This document shows, piece by piece, positions 46,377 through 58,291 of a stretch of 64,000 bases of DNA (within the stretch, counting starts at the first letter, position 1; the number at the start of each line of letters is the position of its first letter). Made by a program: the position numbers and the translations under genes. The notes beneath the pieces are model-generated. The model saw only the letters and a list, made by a program, of their open reading frames with translations, had not been told where the DNA came from and made no database searches. Source of the DNA: Rhodocollybia butyracea (taxonomy: Eukaryota > Basidiomycota > Agaricomycetes > Agaricales > Omphalotaceae); NCBI GenBank assembly GCA_015501585.1, contig JADNRY010000197.1, forward strand, positions 52,334 through 116,333, in the 5' to 3' direction.

Positions 46377-48610
46377 ATGAACAACTACGAGCGGACTCGC
46401 AACATGGGCCATTCTGCCTACAATAGCTCCTCTGAAGGCTATGCGACGGATCGTGGCTCTTCTGTTGACTCTTATTCCAATCAAGATTACAGTGAACGTT
46501 CACGAAGTCCAGCAGTTTCCCGTCGGAGTGAATATCAGTCAAATCTCAGCGAGGTCAGTTTTTTTCTCCATTTCAAAGCTCTGGACTAAGCATGATGACT
46601 TCAGGGATATAGCAATCAGTCATCCTATTGTGCTCAGCCTCAAAGTCGAAGTTCAAATGACATTCAGATACTTCAGTGCGTTGACTGTCTTTCCGTATTT
46701 GTAGTATATTTTGACACATTGTTTTACAGAGACTTTCTCTTGACAGAGCTATCAACCATCCGGTAAGACATATCGGCTTTGAGTCTATGGCTTAAACTGG
46801 CTGACATTACTAGAAACAACCAGTCCAATATTGTACAACAAATGAACATAATCCAAGTCGCCATTCACGCAGGTATTCCCAGATGGAATTCACCCAAACT
46901 TTCCTCGACAAACTTTCCAAAAGTCACCTACTGGACCAAAGCATCGTATCTGGCTTCCACCAATTCAAAATCTTCGACAAGTGGATATAAAGACAAGACT
47001 TTGAAGGGCAAAGGAAGAGATATCAAAGTCCCTCTATATCTGGAGCATGCTACTGGAGCACTAATCTCTGTAGACGAGCTGAAACAGGTTTACGCTCTCG
47101 CTCGTATGCTTTTTCACGATGCAAAGAGAATGAACGAGGCTCCGTCATCTTGGGGCAATGTTGGGCTGAATCTTGGTCGACGTTTTGAAGAAGAGATGAC
47201 AGCCTATTTCCTGTTTTTGGCTTATGGTGAATTCAACTGGAAGGCTCACCAAATCGCTACAGACACTTATCCTAGCTGGCGCACAACTCATCTTTTAGGA
47301 AACATTTCGTCGATTAAGGTAGAAGAGGATCCAGAACTCAATAATGTTTTGAAGCGTCCAGCGGATTCTTCTTCCCCAGTATCTCCACCTAAACGGCTGA
47401 AGACCATGAAGCCGAAAGTTGCACATTCAGTCGCTGCAGCCCAGGTATCGGTGACCACAACGACATCTAGTGTGCAAACGCTGACATCAGTTTTCGCTAC
47501 TGATGAAGCATCTACTCCTACGGCTCACGCACAAAGATCAACGCTGGCCATCGCTCCCAGCAAAACATCTGCTTTCACCACTGCTCAAATTCCAATCTCG
47601 ACGTTGACTGTGCCAGTGTCAGCGCCAGCCGCTATCGAGACGAAAACATCTCCTTTGTCCGCTTCAGTTCCACTTTCTTCTTCTGCTTTTGTTGCTCCAG
47701 TGTTATCCAATGCTTTGGTATCTCCAAGTGCGAACAGCCTTGCTTCCTCTGATTCCACCATTGAGTCCCCTTGCAGTGCTACTACCGCTATTCCTGCTCC
47801 TTTGACAGCCGCGGCTGATGCTCACAGATCCCCTTTATCTATGTCCTCCCACTCTGTTTCCGCTGAGGCGATGCTCGACATCCTAAACTCTGATTCCATT
47901 CCTTTTGCCAACGTGTCAAGCTCGTTTCCAGATACAATCAAAACAGGCCAATCTCAAGCTGCTGCCCCCGCTACGTGTTCTTCCGCTAATAGTCATCCAA
48001 ACCGTGTAAGTCTCAACTGTCCTTCTTACGTTGGCTTTACTCACTCATTGGAATCAGAAACCAGGACCGTTGTGCATTTGTATCATTTATCTCGATCTAT
48101 TACTGACGCAATTCTAGAGATGACTTATATAACGAAACACCGATTCCTAAACTTATGCTTAACAAAACTAGTAAGTTTCGCTCCTTGGTTTTGTTATTGC
48201 ATCTAACACTTTAACAGGTTTATCACCGAAAAAACTTAATACAAACAAGGCTAAAATGCCCGCGCTTGATAGCACTACTGTCAAGTACATTGTTTCCTCA
48301 TATAGATTTCATGCTTCGGCTCATACCACTTACAGGGCAGTCTCCAAACGACACTGGCTGAGCAAAACTACCGATGGTAAGGAATACCAGTACAACAATT
48401 GGTGGGCATCTCTTGGTATGGAAGAGCAAGCGGTACAGAGGTTTTTCTTTGAGCACTTGTATTCGTCTAATCTAATCTGAATCTCTAGCGATTTGTCAAG
48501 ATGTCGAAGGAGCAGGTAAGATATCTAGCTCTCGGTCGATTTCGTACACTCATAACATTTATCAGACTGCAGCTGCAAAGGCAAAGAAAAAGAAGGATGA
48601 CACAAAATAG
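46377..48610 (+). CDS. Second protein of the Plavaka element, function unknown
   Basis: The ATG at 46377 opens MNNYERTRNMGHSAYNSSSE, a serine-rich, arginine-containing start with RSRSPAVSRR. Spliced exons give RLSLDRAINHP, then QMEFTQTFLDKLSKSHLLDQ and IVSGFHQFKIFDKW. Near 46975-46990 the good coding frame switches to YKDKTLKGKGRDIKVPLYLE, GALISVDELKQVYALARMLF and NVGLNLGRRFEEEMTAYFLF. A long Ser/Thr/Ala/Pro-rich region follows (47400-48000), and the end, after three small exons, is KEQTAAAKAKKKKDDTK with TAG at 48608-48610. It sits 140 bases after the transposase on the same strand. A DNA-binding or helper role is possible, but I recognise no domain. The frame switch suggests a small deletion or an unseen micro-intron. 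Confidence 0.6.
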
Positions 48611-49010
48611 GATTCATACTTAACGCGGTCCAGTAGGTACAAGAACGACAAGGTGATTGAGATGTGCAAGGAGCGCTAGCAAGCATATGCAGTACAGGCA
48701 GTAGCGGCGAGGCAATGGGTAGTGCGTAATTTTGCTAGTATTAATAAATAACATTGTTTTCGATATCACCATACCTGACTCGATCTGAGCATATTCATAC
48801 ATATGATATATCTACTCCCAGCGAGGCCCAGCGAGGCAAATTGAGTGACCCGACGAGACCCGATATCAGTGATTCTCAGCAGCTAAAGATTCACACGGTG
48901 GTCTAGAAAACCACGGACATCGAGTTACATCGGGTCGAATCGTTGGAATTGATTTCACTGACTGGGAATCTGCCCAGCCCTACGGACTTTTCACTGGGGG
49001 TCACTGGTCA

Positions 49011-49715
49011 TGGACATGATGGAAGCTTTAGTGAGGGAGTCCCATGTAGCGTTGGGAATATCAGAGCCCATATACTACAAGGTATAGGTTTGGTAGTTCG
49101 AATGAAAGTTTAAGCGCCAATCAATTTAGCACATGCCGCGGATCCAAATATGGAAATTGCCGTCATCAAGCCAGGGCCAAGATCATGGTCAGCGCTTCAG
49201 CTTCGTTTTACGAACTACTCCTTTCTATAGACCGGGACGGCTGACCACTGCCGTTAAGTTCGAGTTGCTCAACTTTATCAATCGTGGCCTACTCGAATTC
49301 ATAATGTCGGACGACACTTGCTTGCCTCCCCCAAGTCTCATTTTCCATGTTGATCCTGACGCAGCTGACTGAGATAGCTCTGTCTCAATGGGGCGGTGGA
49401 CCTCATGGGCATGTATAATGCTGAAAATGTGGAAGAGAAGGTAGTACGACAGAGCACTTGCTAAGCTGTTCTTTGGTGGAAGCCATGCCTGTTACATCGT
49501 CTTGGGAGGCTGGGTGAAGAAGTAGTGGAAGTTATTGCCGAGAAGTATCGTACACCGATATGGAAGAATTTCTTTTGGAAGTACATTTGCGAGAGGTTTT
49601 AAGTGTTTACTCTAAAGCTGCCAGTGATGTAATTTTCATACATGAGGATAATAAAATCGGGGAATGGATCGACATAGGCAGTAGAGAACCCTAGAAAAGA
49701 GAGCCTGGGTGGTAT
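49011..49715. other. 3' flank of SSP-4 with motif copy 3
   Basis: Contains a copy of the TAAGCGCCAATCAA...GCCGCGGATCC motif at 49095-49145 (it has lost CACGTG). Further on, a stretch near 49580-49620 resembles the 3' flank of SSP-1. No gene seen. Confidence 0.35.
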
Positions 49716-50373
49716 TTAGGACGAAGCTTTTTCTATGGTTTTAGCATACTCGACCGGATCGAAGTCCGATTTCGCAAATCGTGTGTTGAATTCATGCAAA
49801 AGCCTGTCCCATTCCTTCTGCCTTGCTTTTGTCACGAATGGGGGCTCCTCCGGGTCTGCGACAGGTCTACCGTATACGTCCTCAGACTCTTTGTCCCAGG
49901 GAGGCGAGCCTTGGCCAATGCCAGCATACGCCTTACCCTGGCCCTTGCCCAGTACCTTCAGACTGTACGTCTTCAATGAGGGCTCTGTCTCGCCTGTAAG
50001 AATTTGCGTTCCATCTGGAAAAGTGCATATGAGGAACGCAAGGAAAATCGGATCTAGAACCGAAACTCACACTTGTCACCTTGTGCTATCCACACTGTAC
50101 ATTTTTTCTCCTTAGTACAATCCAAGGTTCCGTGTTGGTAATTGATGAGTTCTAAATATATCCATGCCGTCTCCAGGTTTGGGCCAATTGGGTCTGGCCC
50201 ATAACTACCTGTGTATTGTGGTTCTAGCTTGGCAGCGCCCTTAATCCGGAAGCCGTCATTGAAGATAGCTTTGCTGAGGGCTTGTTTCTCCCCCATCTTG
50301 AGATAACCCGCTAAAGGCTGGTTCATCCGGGAAATGAGGGTACCCTCTGGCTAGCAATATGTATTAGGTTTAG

Positions 50374-52935
50374 TATGGAAAGCAAGAAGGGCCTGCTACG
50401 TCGGATCATGATTTTTGACGTAGCCGAACTGATGGTGCCAAATCGGGACACGGACCTCGGGCACCTGTTATAATTATGTAAATCCATGATTATTTATTCA
50501 TCGCCGTTATTCTTGTTGCTCTACTTGTCAGATAAGAAGTCTATAGTCCTTGAGTTCATTTACCACTCTTATTGCCAATAGTGTATATTTGAGAATACAT
50601 GCTTGCCAGATGTTATGCATTACATGTGATCTTGATATGCTCAAGGCATCACGGCCGCTTCTTCGTGAACTATCAGACGGCTATCCAGGCTACTTGACGA
50701 CTAGGCCCGGTACAGACTTTGTGGTCCTGGAGTGTAATAATTCAATGTACCTACTCATATTTGCCTTCAGGTTAAGTGCCGCTCTCCAGAAACAATCAAA
50801 TGACTTTGTCAATAATCTATGTACAAGAGCTTGTGTTTGAAGTTGTCATCATGGCTTCCAAGCTTGCTTCCAAGTCGCACTTTTAAGTCAAGCTGAACAA
50901 TCATATTCTGGAGTTATTTTTTGCTTGTCATGGGTTGCATGAGCACATTGCCTTTTGCCAGTGACAAAACTGCCACTAAAGACTTTTGCTGTGGCTGTAG
51001 CAAGTGGGGTAGTCTAAGTCTTGTACATGCTGGTGAACTAAGCACATGGTTCAAGAGCCCAGATGGAGTACAATTCAGCAAACAAGTATGTGACAAATTC
51101 AACGAGGGAAAAATAGAGGGCACTCCTGATACCACAGCTACTCAATGTAGGTAAAGTAAATTACTCAGGCAAATAATTAATAATGGCAATGCAAGCCCCC
51201 ATCCTATCCACTGATTGGCTATCACCAAAGGAGTCAGGATTCCACATCACTTTCTCTGTGCTTGTCAGCACTTGCAATATGTTAAGACTGAAGACAACTT
51301 GAAGGAGTTGCCATTTTGTCTGACTTTTAAGGAAGTGGAGAGCTCCTTCCTACCACCTGGTGCCCAGACAATGACAACTCAGTGAGTGATGCTTATAAGT
51401 ATCAATATTGTGAAGTCTGATTTTACCACTATTTGGCATATCCAGGTGTGAAACGATGAGTACCTGAGTACTATACCTCAGAAGCGTACTTAGAGTACAA
51501 ACAACTCTGTATTCAATATCTACCTGTGAATTGATAAGTACTAGCTACGTGAATAAGCGTAAGTATAAGTATCGCAGGCATATCAATAAAGTAACTTAAC
51601 CTCAGAAGTGTACAAACAACTGAGGGACTAAAAGATCCTATTCTGAATATAAGTAAAGACACAAAACTGCCAAGAGTAGTCAAGGAACTTGGACAAACGA
51701 ATAGGAACGATAAATAAATCAGGTGAGGACTCACTGAGGAAGAGAAATATCGGAACCCCCTGGGGGTAAACCTATAATACATCGAAACGCGTATCATCCA
51801 ATCCGGAAGCCGAACAGCGGGGGGCGGAACTCTTTGACACCAAGTTCCCCCTTTGACACCAGGGACAGGCTGTTGAAGGTTATATATGGGCACTGAGGAA
51901 GCGGCCAGTATGAGTATGCTGAGGCACGAGACATGTGACATACGTTAGTCTATGGCGTGCGGCAGAGACAACTTAACATTCCCTTCTGCCGCACGCTCTG
52001 TCAAAGCTTTGGTGCCATCGCTCTCTACGCACAAAGCTTTCAAGGTTTTCAACCCACTCACCACTCCAAAAATTTTGTTATAAATACTGGACTCTGACAC
52101 TAATGATCATCTGTCTGGTATCTCCGCTCACTCAGATTCCTTTTGCTTTATAGGCACATGTTTGGTTTCTCTGTGGAGATCAGGAATGATGAAGCAGTCG
52201 TTGAGCCGCGCCACTTGCGGGACTATTTCCGACCATTTCCGACAAGTGACGAGCCCAAAAAGTCACAATAATATTATATATAATATATGTTCATACACAA
52301 ATAGCATCGCTTCCATCATTGAAGGAACTAGCACAGTCAACGGTTTGGTTACCACCGTGTCTGACCGATGACCGTACCGTATGTACCAGTATGGACCATA
52401 TTTGTTGAACGGTCAAAGCGTTCTATATTGGACAAGTCCCATCAACTCACTGTTCATTTATTAAGCCTCTATCCTTTTCTATCTTGATTGTAATTCTTCC
52501 TCAATTCAGACTGATTCATTCCCTCCAATTTCTATTCATTTCTGAGCATGTGTTCTTATATATATACCCAGCAAGCATGTGCTCTTAGATATACACTATT
52601 GGCAATAAGAGTGGTGGAACAGGTAGAACGCGTCGCGTCTACCTGTCCATTACTGAATCCAAGCCACGTGATGGCTAGTTTCCAGAGCTTTACCGCTAGC
52701 CAGCGAGCTTTGGATATGCCAGCGGACCCTCAGCCCTCTCAAGTGGTGCACTAGCTCAAAGACTATAGACTTCTTACCTGACAAGTAGAGCAACAAGAAT
52801 AGCAGCGATGAATAAATAGTAATGGATTTACATAATTATAATAGGTGCCCGAGGTCCATGTCCCGATTTGGCACCATCAGTTCGGCTACGTCAAAAATCG
52901 TGATCCGACATAGCAGGCCCTTCTTGCTTTCCATA
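50374..52935. mobile_element. Element E: transposon with roughly 190-base inverted repeats in the SSP-4 intron
   Basis: Termini begin TATGGAAAGCAAGAAGGGCC and match, inverted, for about 190 bases with a few differences (50374-50560 and 52935-52750). The 6-base GTTTAG flanks it (50368-50373 and 52936-52941). Inside, short coding-like plus-strand pieces occur (MLKASRPLLRELSDGYPGYL near 50640; DFCCGCSKWGSLSLVHAGEL near 50980; NLKELPFCLTFKEVESSFLP near 51300). None contains a transposase motif that I know. A TG...CA-bounded TATA-bearing stretch (51446-51941) may be an older LTR. Confidence 0.75.
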
Positions 52936-52947
52936 GTTTAGTACAAT

Positions 52948-54258
52948 TAGTGCTGCCGCAAGTTCAAGTTAGCTTGGACCCTGAACTCGACTGCCTTGAC
53001 TCGGTTCTAAAACAGGAAGGCGAGTTACCGAGTTTTGATGGGCTTGCAAGCTTGCCTTGAACTCGCTTCCTCTTTTGTAGTTCTATATGCAGTCCAGGGC
53101 AGTAGGCCTCTGTTGCGCCTCAAGCCTCCTGGTGGATGGGTAATTTGTAGTTATCGTTGCAGTAATTGGCATTGTTAAGTTTTATTTGATTGTACATGAA
53201 CGAGTGTGTATCTGTCCAGCCTGAGTCACTGAGTGTCTTGTGGATTCTTAAAGTTGAGTAGCAAAATTAGAAAAACAGTTTCAAGTTGGTTTCTAAGCGA
53301 GCTCTTGCAGTGCAGCAGCACTAATTGGTCGCAGAGTTCATGTGTTACTGAAGTCTTATGCCTGCTGTAATTACCGTGACATTGTTGCAATTTACATACT
53401 AGCAAGTATATAAAATACAACAGAAGCTCATCTGCAACTTATGACTTGAAGTTGGTCCTTGGAAGTGAGAGGACTTGAGCGTTGAGCGAGTTGACCCTGG
53501 ACGGTCACCTTTTTGGGTAGTTGATATCAAGTTAACTCGACGAGCGGCTCCAACTTGACTTGATGCAATCAAGTCGAGTTATTTTTTAAGGCGTGCTCAA
53601 TTAATAAATCCGGTTTCGTGGCTTTCCGCAATTTGTAATAAATTACTAGATATGGAATTATTTGATGGGAATTGAACCAGATACTTTTTAATCTTTCTCG
53701 ACTCGCACCTGTATTTACGAAGGCGTGAATTCACAAAACTTTGCGCGCTGGTTATACTGATGGCCAGAGGCCTCCCAGCACCTAGTAAGACATCTTCAAC
53801 CCCAGAAAGAAACAGTAATCATAGTTCTGCTGGGAGTCTTGTACGTGTTCTCATAAATATTATTAAAACCAAACTAGTAGGAAGATTTGTTATACCCTCC
53901 ACGAGCCTCAAACTACAAGTGTTTCTTGCATCAGAACACTGCAGTATTCTCAGGTATCTCTACCTCTTCCTCTCAGTCATCTATCAGTAGATCACTATCC
54001 CCAACTTCATCCAGAGCATTGGATACAGCAAGAGGAGCACAGGCTAAGCCTAAAAGCTCATCCTGAGTCTTTGCCTTGGTTATTAACGCGCTCGATGTGG
54101 ACCGATGAGCCAAAACGGAAGAAAATCGTGAGGAGCACACGCCATCAAAAAATTCTATATTCGGTAATTTATTACAAATTGCGGAAAGCCACGAAACCAG
54201 ATTTATTAATTGAGCACGCCTACTCGACTCGACTTGAACTCGACTCGCGGCAGCACTA
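52948..54258. mobile_element. Element D: hAT-like non-autonomous element in the SSP-4 intron
   Basis: Termini TAGTGCTGCCGC (52948) and its inverse at 54258 are flanked by the 8-base AGTACAAT (52940-52947 and 54259-54266). The TAG-type start with an 8-base duplication fits hAT transposons. No transposase is seen. Inside, about 100 bases near 53580-53680 are repeated, inverted, at 54130-54225, and runs of AACTCG/GAGTTC suggest repeated subterminal sites. It landed in the target duplication left by element E, so it is the younger of the two. Confidence 0.82.
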
Positions 54259-54707
54259 AGTACAATCATGTAACACACTAACACATTTACCCGTGTTTTT
54301 CGTGGTGTAGACTTTCTCTGTTTCTTTGGTGATACGCCGACCTGTTCTGATGATTCCTCTGTACTCTCCAATAATGGTCGCTTCGGACTTTTTGGAGGCT
54401 GCTCAGACGGAAGAGGCGTCCTGTCTCTGTGAGGCCCCGTATCGTCCTGCCAGGCGTTTTCTGTAATACCAAAGTTAACCAAATTGCGTAGAACCAATAT
54501 AAAACACGTTTACCAGCGAGTCGCCTCCTGGAACCGGCATAGGGAACACAGCAACTATGGAGCTTGCCGCTAGGAGCACAAAAAGAAGAAGAGTAGTAGA
54601 ACGCATGGTTGAGAACGATAAGTATAGAGGAAAAGAATACAGATTGACCAGCAAGCTGTATTTGAGTGGGGGGGGGTTGAATCGGCAGAATGACTGGGAC
54701 ATTCAAT

Positions 54708-54724
54708 CGCATCCATTTATATGA
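54708..54724 (-). promoter_or_regulatory. SSP-4 TATA box
   Basis: ATATAAATGGATGCGAT on the minus strand, about 110 bases before the ATG. The shared CAGCTTGCTGGTCAA leader lies at about 54640-54660. Confidence 0.5.
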
Positions 54725-54984
54725 CAGTAAATAAAATTGCAAATTTTGGGAGGCGTGTACAGACCCCTACAGACTTCTATACAGGACCCTGAGTATCATG
54801 AAACTGCCTCATTACACTGGCTCGCCGGGTGTTACGCATTACGCGATGCTCTTGATAGGGTTGAGGCAGGTTGAGGCTCGCCCCCCGATAAATTCTGATT
54901 TCCTATGACTCCTTCCCGTCGCATGAGTATAGTTTATCGGAGTACCGCACCGCACCAGACCGCACCGCCACCCGACTTCGCGTT

Positions 54985-56570
54985 GATAGTCATATCGCAC
55001 ATGGAGGAGAATTTTTTCACCAGAGGGATACATGCTGATCCCCAGCTCTCAAACATAAAACTCGCCGCCCGCGGCGGCTCCACGAGTACTAGTTGTAGTC
55101 AAAACTTGGGTCAGTAGTCTTTATTGAGTTTGCATTCCGAATGCGAGATGAACGGTAACCGTTCGGAACTTGCCTTTGCCTCCAGCCTCGGCACAAACTC
55201 TCGGGATTATTTTCTATTAAAATGAAGGTATAGCTGAATGTCAACATTGGTCTTAGCATAGTTCTGTAGTTCGCCTAGTAACTACCTCGGCTCTACCTCT
55301 AGTAGGCCAACGTCAGTGAACAGTGAACATAGAACCAGTTCAAACTCAAGTGCTCTTACACTTCCTGCCTGGAAATAGATACTCCAGATGATTCCTACTT
55401 GTATAACGTGTATGACTGGTTGAAAGCGGTCTTTCTGTAAACAGAATTCGTAAGTGACTCGTAACTTTTTCGCTTGGCACGTCTTTCGCTCCATTTGAAT
55501 CGTCCTATCGTCTCGCTGTTTGGCTCAGCCCATCACGGGTAGCCTCCTCTAGGAAGACTCGTTACACACTGACGATCCCTACGGGTGTGTGTGTAAGGAC
55601 ATCATGGGGCCGAACAAGCCGCTGCCTCCCGTCGACTCCCCGTTATTTCCAACTTACCACTCCCCCATAGTAAATATAAATATTTCAACAAATGCAGGCG
55701 CTATCGCCATCAACAACACCAGGACCTCTCTTTTTCAAGTTCAGCTAGTAGCCTTGCAAGTCACCTACGTCTTGCCTACGTCTTACTACTGGTCAAGCTT
55801 CTTCGTCCTTCTCTGCCGAGCTTGTTCTCGGTGATCCGCTCTTGCGTTGAATCAAGTTTTATTCAAATTTCGAAAGCTCTGATGGCCATACTAGCATCAG
55901 AGGCTCAGAAAGAAGAGTTCCCATTCCCCGAGGGAACTACAGTTCCGAACTGTGCGTGTCACATCTATGTATATATTATTTCCTTGGTCACCCGCTAGCA
56001 GGTTGCTATCATACTTACGTCTAGTAGTTGCAGGTCATCGGCCTGCCAAATGTTTAAGGGGCCACGAACAATGCAATGACGGGCGAGCCCCGACTCTAAC
56101 GATAAGAAAGTGAAAAAATCTCAGGTCAATGCGCATTCCAATGAGCTCATGGGCGAGCAGTCACCCAATGAACCTCATAAAGTCCTGTCTAAGGCTAAAC
56201 ACCCTGCGCTTATACCGTTATAACTATACCCCGGACATGTGTAAGCTCACTATTTTAAGCTGCACAAAGAAAACAAGCTATTTTTGACCAAAAAAGATTT
56301 CCATAAGCAGATTTTTGCATCTTTGCCCTGTGCTTGCTTTTGCTATATACTGATAGGTCACGTCAGAAGTCTCCGTGATGAAAGGAAGCACGGCATGGTG
56401 ACAGCACAACTTGTGACATTGCTCCATTCGATAATCATACTTTATAAGATGTCCCTCCGTTGTTTATTTCAATCATAAATGTCACTTCTTGCAACTACTG
56501 TTTCCCCGCCCTCAAGCCCGCCCTCATTGCTTTCTTCCAGTTTGTCATGTCAATTCCATCTTGTGCTTCA
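54985..56570. other. Intergenic DNA with dispersed repeat copies
   Basis: 54985-55090 is a copy of the repeat at 19180-19385. 55270-55390 shares CTCGGCTCTACCTCTAGTA and GGCCAACGTCAGTGAACA with 62990-63110. The rest, to the DUF6534 start at 56571, holds no recognisable gene. Confidence 0.4.
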
Positions 56571-58291
56571 ATGCCAGTCCCCGATCTCCATAGTACCTAT
56601 GGAGCAATGTTGATAGGAGGTAGGTAAACATTCTCGCAACACTCTTGACTGATCCTGCTCGATAACCCTCTTGAATGATGTTCTTGCAGTTTTTTTTGCT
56701 ATCTTGTTAGTACTCTAAGCTCTTTATGTCGGCGTCGGCCTCACAATAAACTTCATAACCTACTTAGTCTACAGGGTGTTTTGACGCTACAAACGGTCAT
56801 CTATTATGATTCATATCCCAAAGACCGGATCTTGACCAAACTAGTTGTGAGTAATGTAAAATATGCCTCCTGCAAGGTAACTTTCTGAAAGGAATGTTGA
56901 GGTTGCTACAGTTTTGGTGAACCACACTGTTAATTCAGAGCCAAAGTCACTGTACTCAAAGATATTCCAGGTGCTTTGATACGTTCCAGTTGATCCTTAT
57001 TGCACAGTCAGCATATCACTACTTAGTTAGCAATTGGGGATTTCAACCTGCATTATTGGAGTCAACCTGGAGCTCGATGTGAATGTTACATTCATTGGAC
57101 TGTCCACGTTTGTCTGCCAGCTTTTCTTCTTGAGGAGGTAAAGTGTCCGAATAAGTACTCACTGTTTGAACGAATCCTGTTTACCGGTGTTGTATAGAAT
57201 CTGGATATTCAGTAGGAAAAGGATGAAAAACATAATCATGGTCGGGCTGTTGGGTGCGCTCTGTGCAGTGACACTTATTGTTGATGTTGTCGCCATGGTA
57301 GAGGCACTCAAACAACGCTCTGTCACTATATCTGGCGGCTCGAAAAAGGTTACAAAAGTTCTCGTGGCATTTATCTCGGGTGCAGTGGGTAAGTCGATAG
57401 TAGTACTCCAGCTACAATCAACTTCTCACTAGTTTAACTCGAAGCCGACATTTCTATCGCCTTGCTACTTTCTTATTATGTCTGGCGCAACAGGGGTGGC
57501 TACAAAAGGTAAACCTTTTAAGACTCATACAGTAATTGCATATACTAATCTTGATCATTAAGGACTGATTCGGTCCTCGCCCTGATAGTCAGGTATGCAA
57601 TCACAACAGGCGTTGTTACCAGGTGTGTCTGAGCATAGAAATATTGCTGCGACCTGCTCATGGAACTTGTCTTGGTTTATTATGGGCAGCTTATTGGGTG
57701 TCTTCACGCTTGTTGCTGTTTGTCATCTCAAAACTATTTGACTTCAAGTTGGGCATGCTGCTCGGTGCTAAAGTCCATTTTTCAGTATTTTCTATCACCC
57801 AAGGGGCTCACTTATATTGTGCGCATATACTATGCACCAAAACACAATTAACTTAATTGCCTATCTCTTAGGGTATGCATTTTTGCCTGGGACGCTTGTA
57901 CACCAATGCACTTCTTGCCACGTTAGTGTTCCATAAATCCCCTAGTAGGGTGCAGTTCAATGGTGGATCTTTTCAGATTAAACTCTCGATCAAAACTGCG
58001 GGCTTCACTTGATGAGACCTTGGATGTGACGAGCACCAACTTGCGATTTGACTCAAGTCCAAGAAGAGGTGAAAGCTTGTCGATGGGCCCCTTGTCAAAT
58101 TTAACTAGTAGCTCCAAGAGTAGCACAGTGAGTAAAAAATTGCGCTTAAACTTGAATGAAACTAAATCTCCTTCCTTGTTTGCCCATAGGCAACAAAAAA
58201 CCAGCCTGGTCTGTATGTAAATGTTCATAGAACTATGCATCGTGAATCCGGCGTCAAAGGAGCCCCGCCCATTGAGCCGCATCCGGGGTGA
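56571..58291 (+). CDS. DUF6534-type multi-pass membrane protein (with a frameshift)
   Basis: The start at 56571 gives MPVPDLHSTYGAMLIGVFFA. Exons follow with GVLTLQTVIYYDSYPKDRIL, DTFQLILIAQSAYHYLVSNW, NVTFIGLSTFVCQLFFLR, IWIFSRKRMKNIIMVGLLGA and LCAVTLIVDVVAMVEAL. Next come LIVRYAITTGVVTR, GMHFCLGRLYTNALLATLNS, a charged Ser-rich tail (RFDSSPRRGESLSMGPLSNL), and the end QPGLYVNVHRTMHRESG before TGA 58289-58291. This is the architecture of the seven-helix DUF6534 proteins that are abundant in Agaricomycetes; their role is not established. At 57071-57074 (TGGAGCTCGATGTG) one base is missing between ESTWS and LDVNVTF. A second phase problem precedes DTFQ. The copy may be a pseudogene. Confidence 0.75.

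Larger units (their letters stand above)
42951..49000. mobile_element. Plavaka-type DNA transposon, apparently complete
   Basis: Inverted termini CCCCCAGTGAAAAGTCCGTA, continuing (T/G)GGCTGG, lie at 42951 and, inverted, at 49000. The direct repeat TCACTGGTCA (10 bases) lies at 42941-42950 and 49001-49010. If the next A/T pair is counted as element, the repeat is the 8-base CACTGGTC. Inside are a plus-strand transposase (43242-46236) and a second gene (46377-48610). Subterminal GAGACCCGAT strings occur at both ends (near 42995 and 48855). The open transposase and perfect flanking repeat point to a recent insertion. Confidence 0.87.
49716..54606 (-). pseudogene. SSP-4: family member with two transposons in intron 2 and a phase break
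   Basis: The ATG at 54606 gives the signal peptide MRSTTLLLFVLLAASSIVAV. Exon 2 (54465-54287) reads ENAWQDDTGPHRDRTPLPSE, with KRP and, 16 residues later, KKQRKSTPRK. Intron 2 normally runs GTAAATGTGTTA...TACATATTG; here it holds elements E and D. After them exon 3 has GTLISRMNQPLAGYLKMGEK, ALSKAIFNDGFRIKG, DPIGPNLETAWIYLELINYQ and DCTKEKKCTVWIAQG. Exon 4 has AYAGIGQGSPPWD, KEWDRLLHEFNTRF and the end YAKTIEKASS (stop at 49716). Exon 1 ends in phase 0, but exon 2 needs phase 1, so a one-base indel is implied. GWIARG is replaced by VWIAQG. Confidence 0.72.

Noticed and set aside
51446..51941. Solo LTR inside element E
   Set aside because: TG...CA ends and a TATA-like string are present, but no target duplication or second copy supports exact borders, so it is only mentioned under element E.
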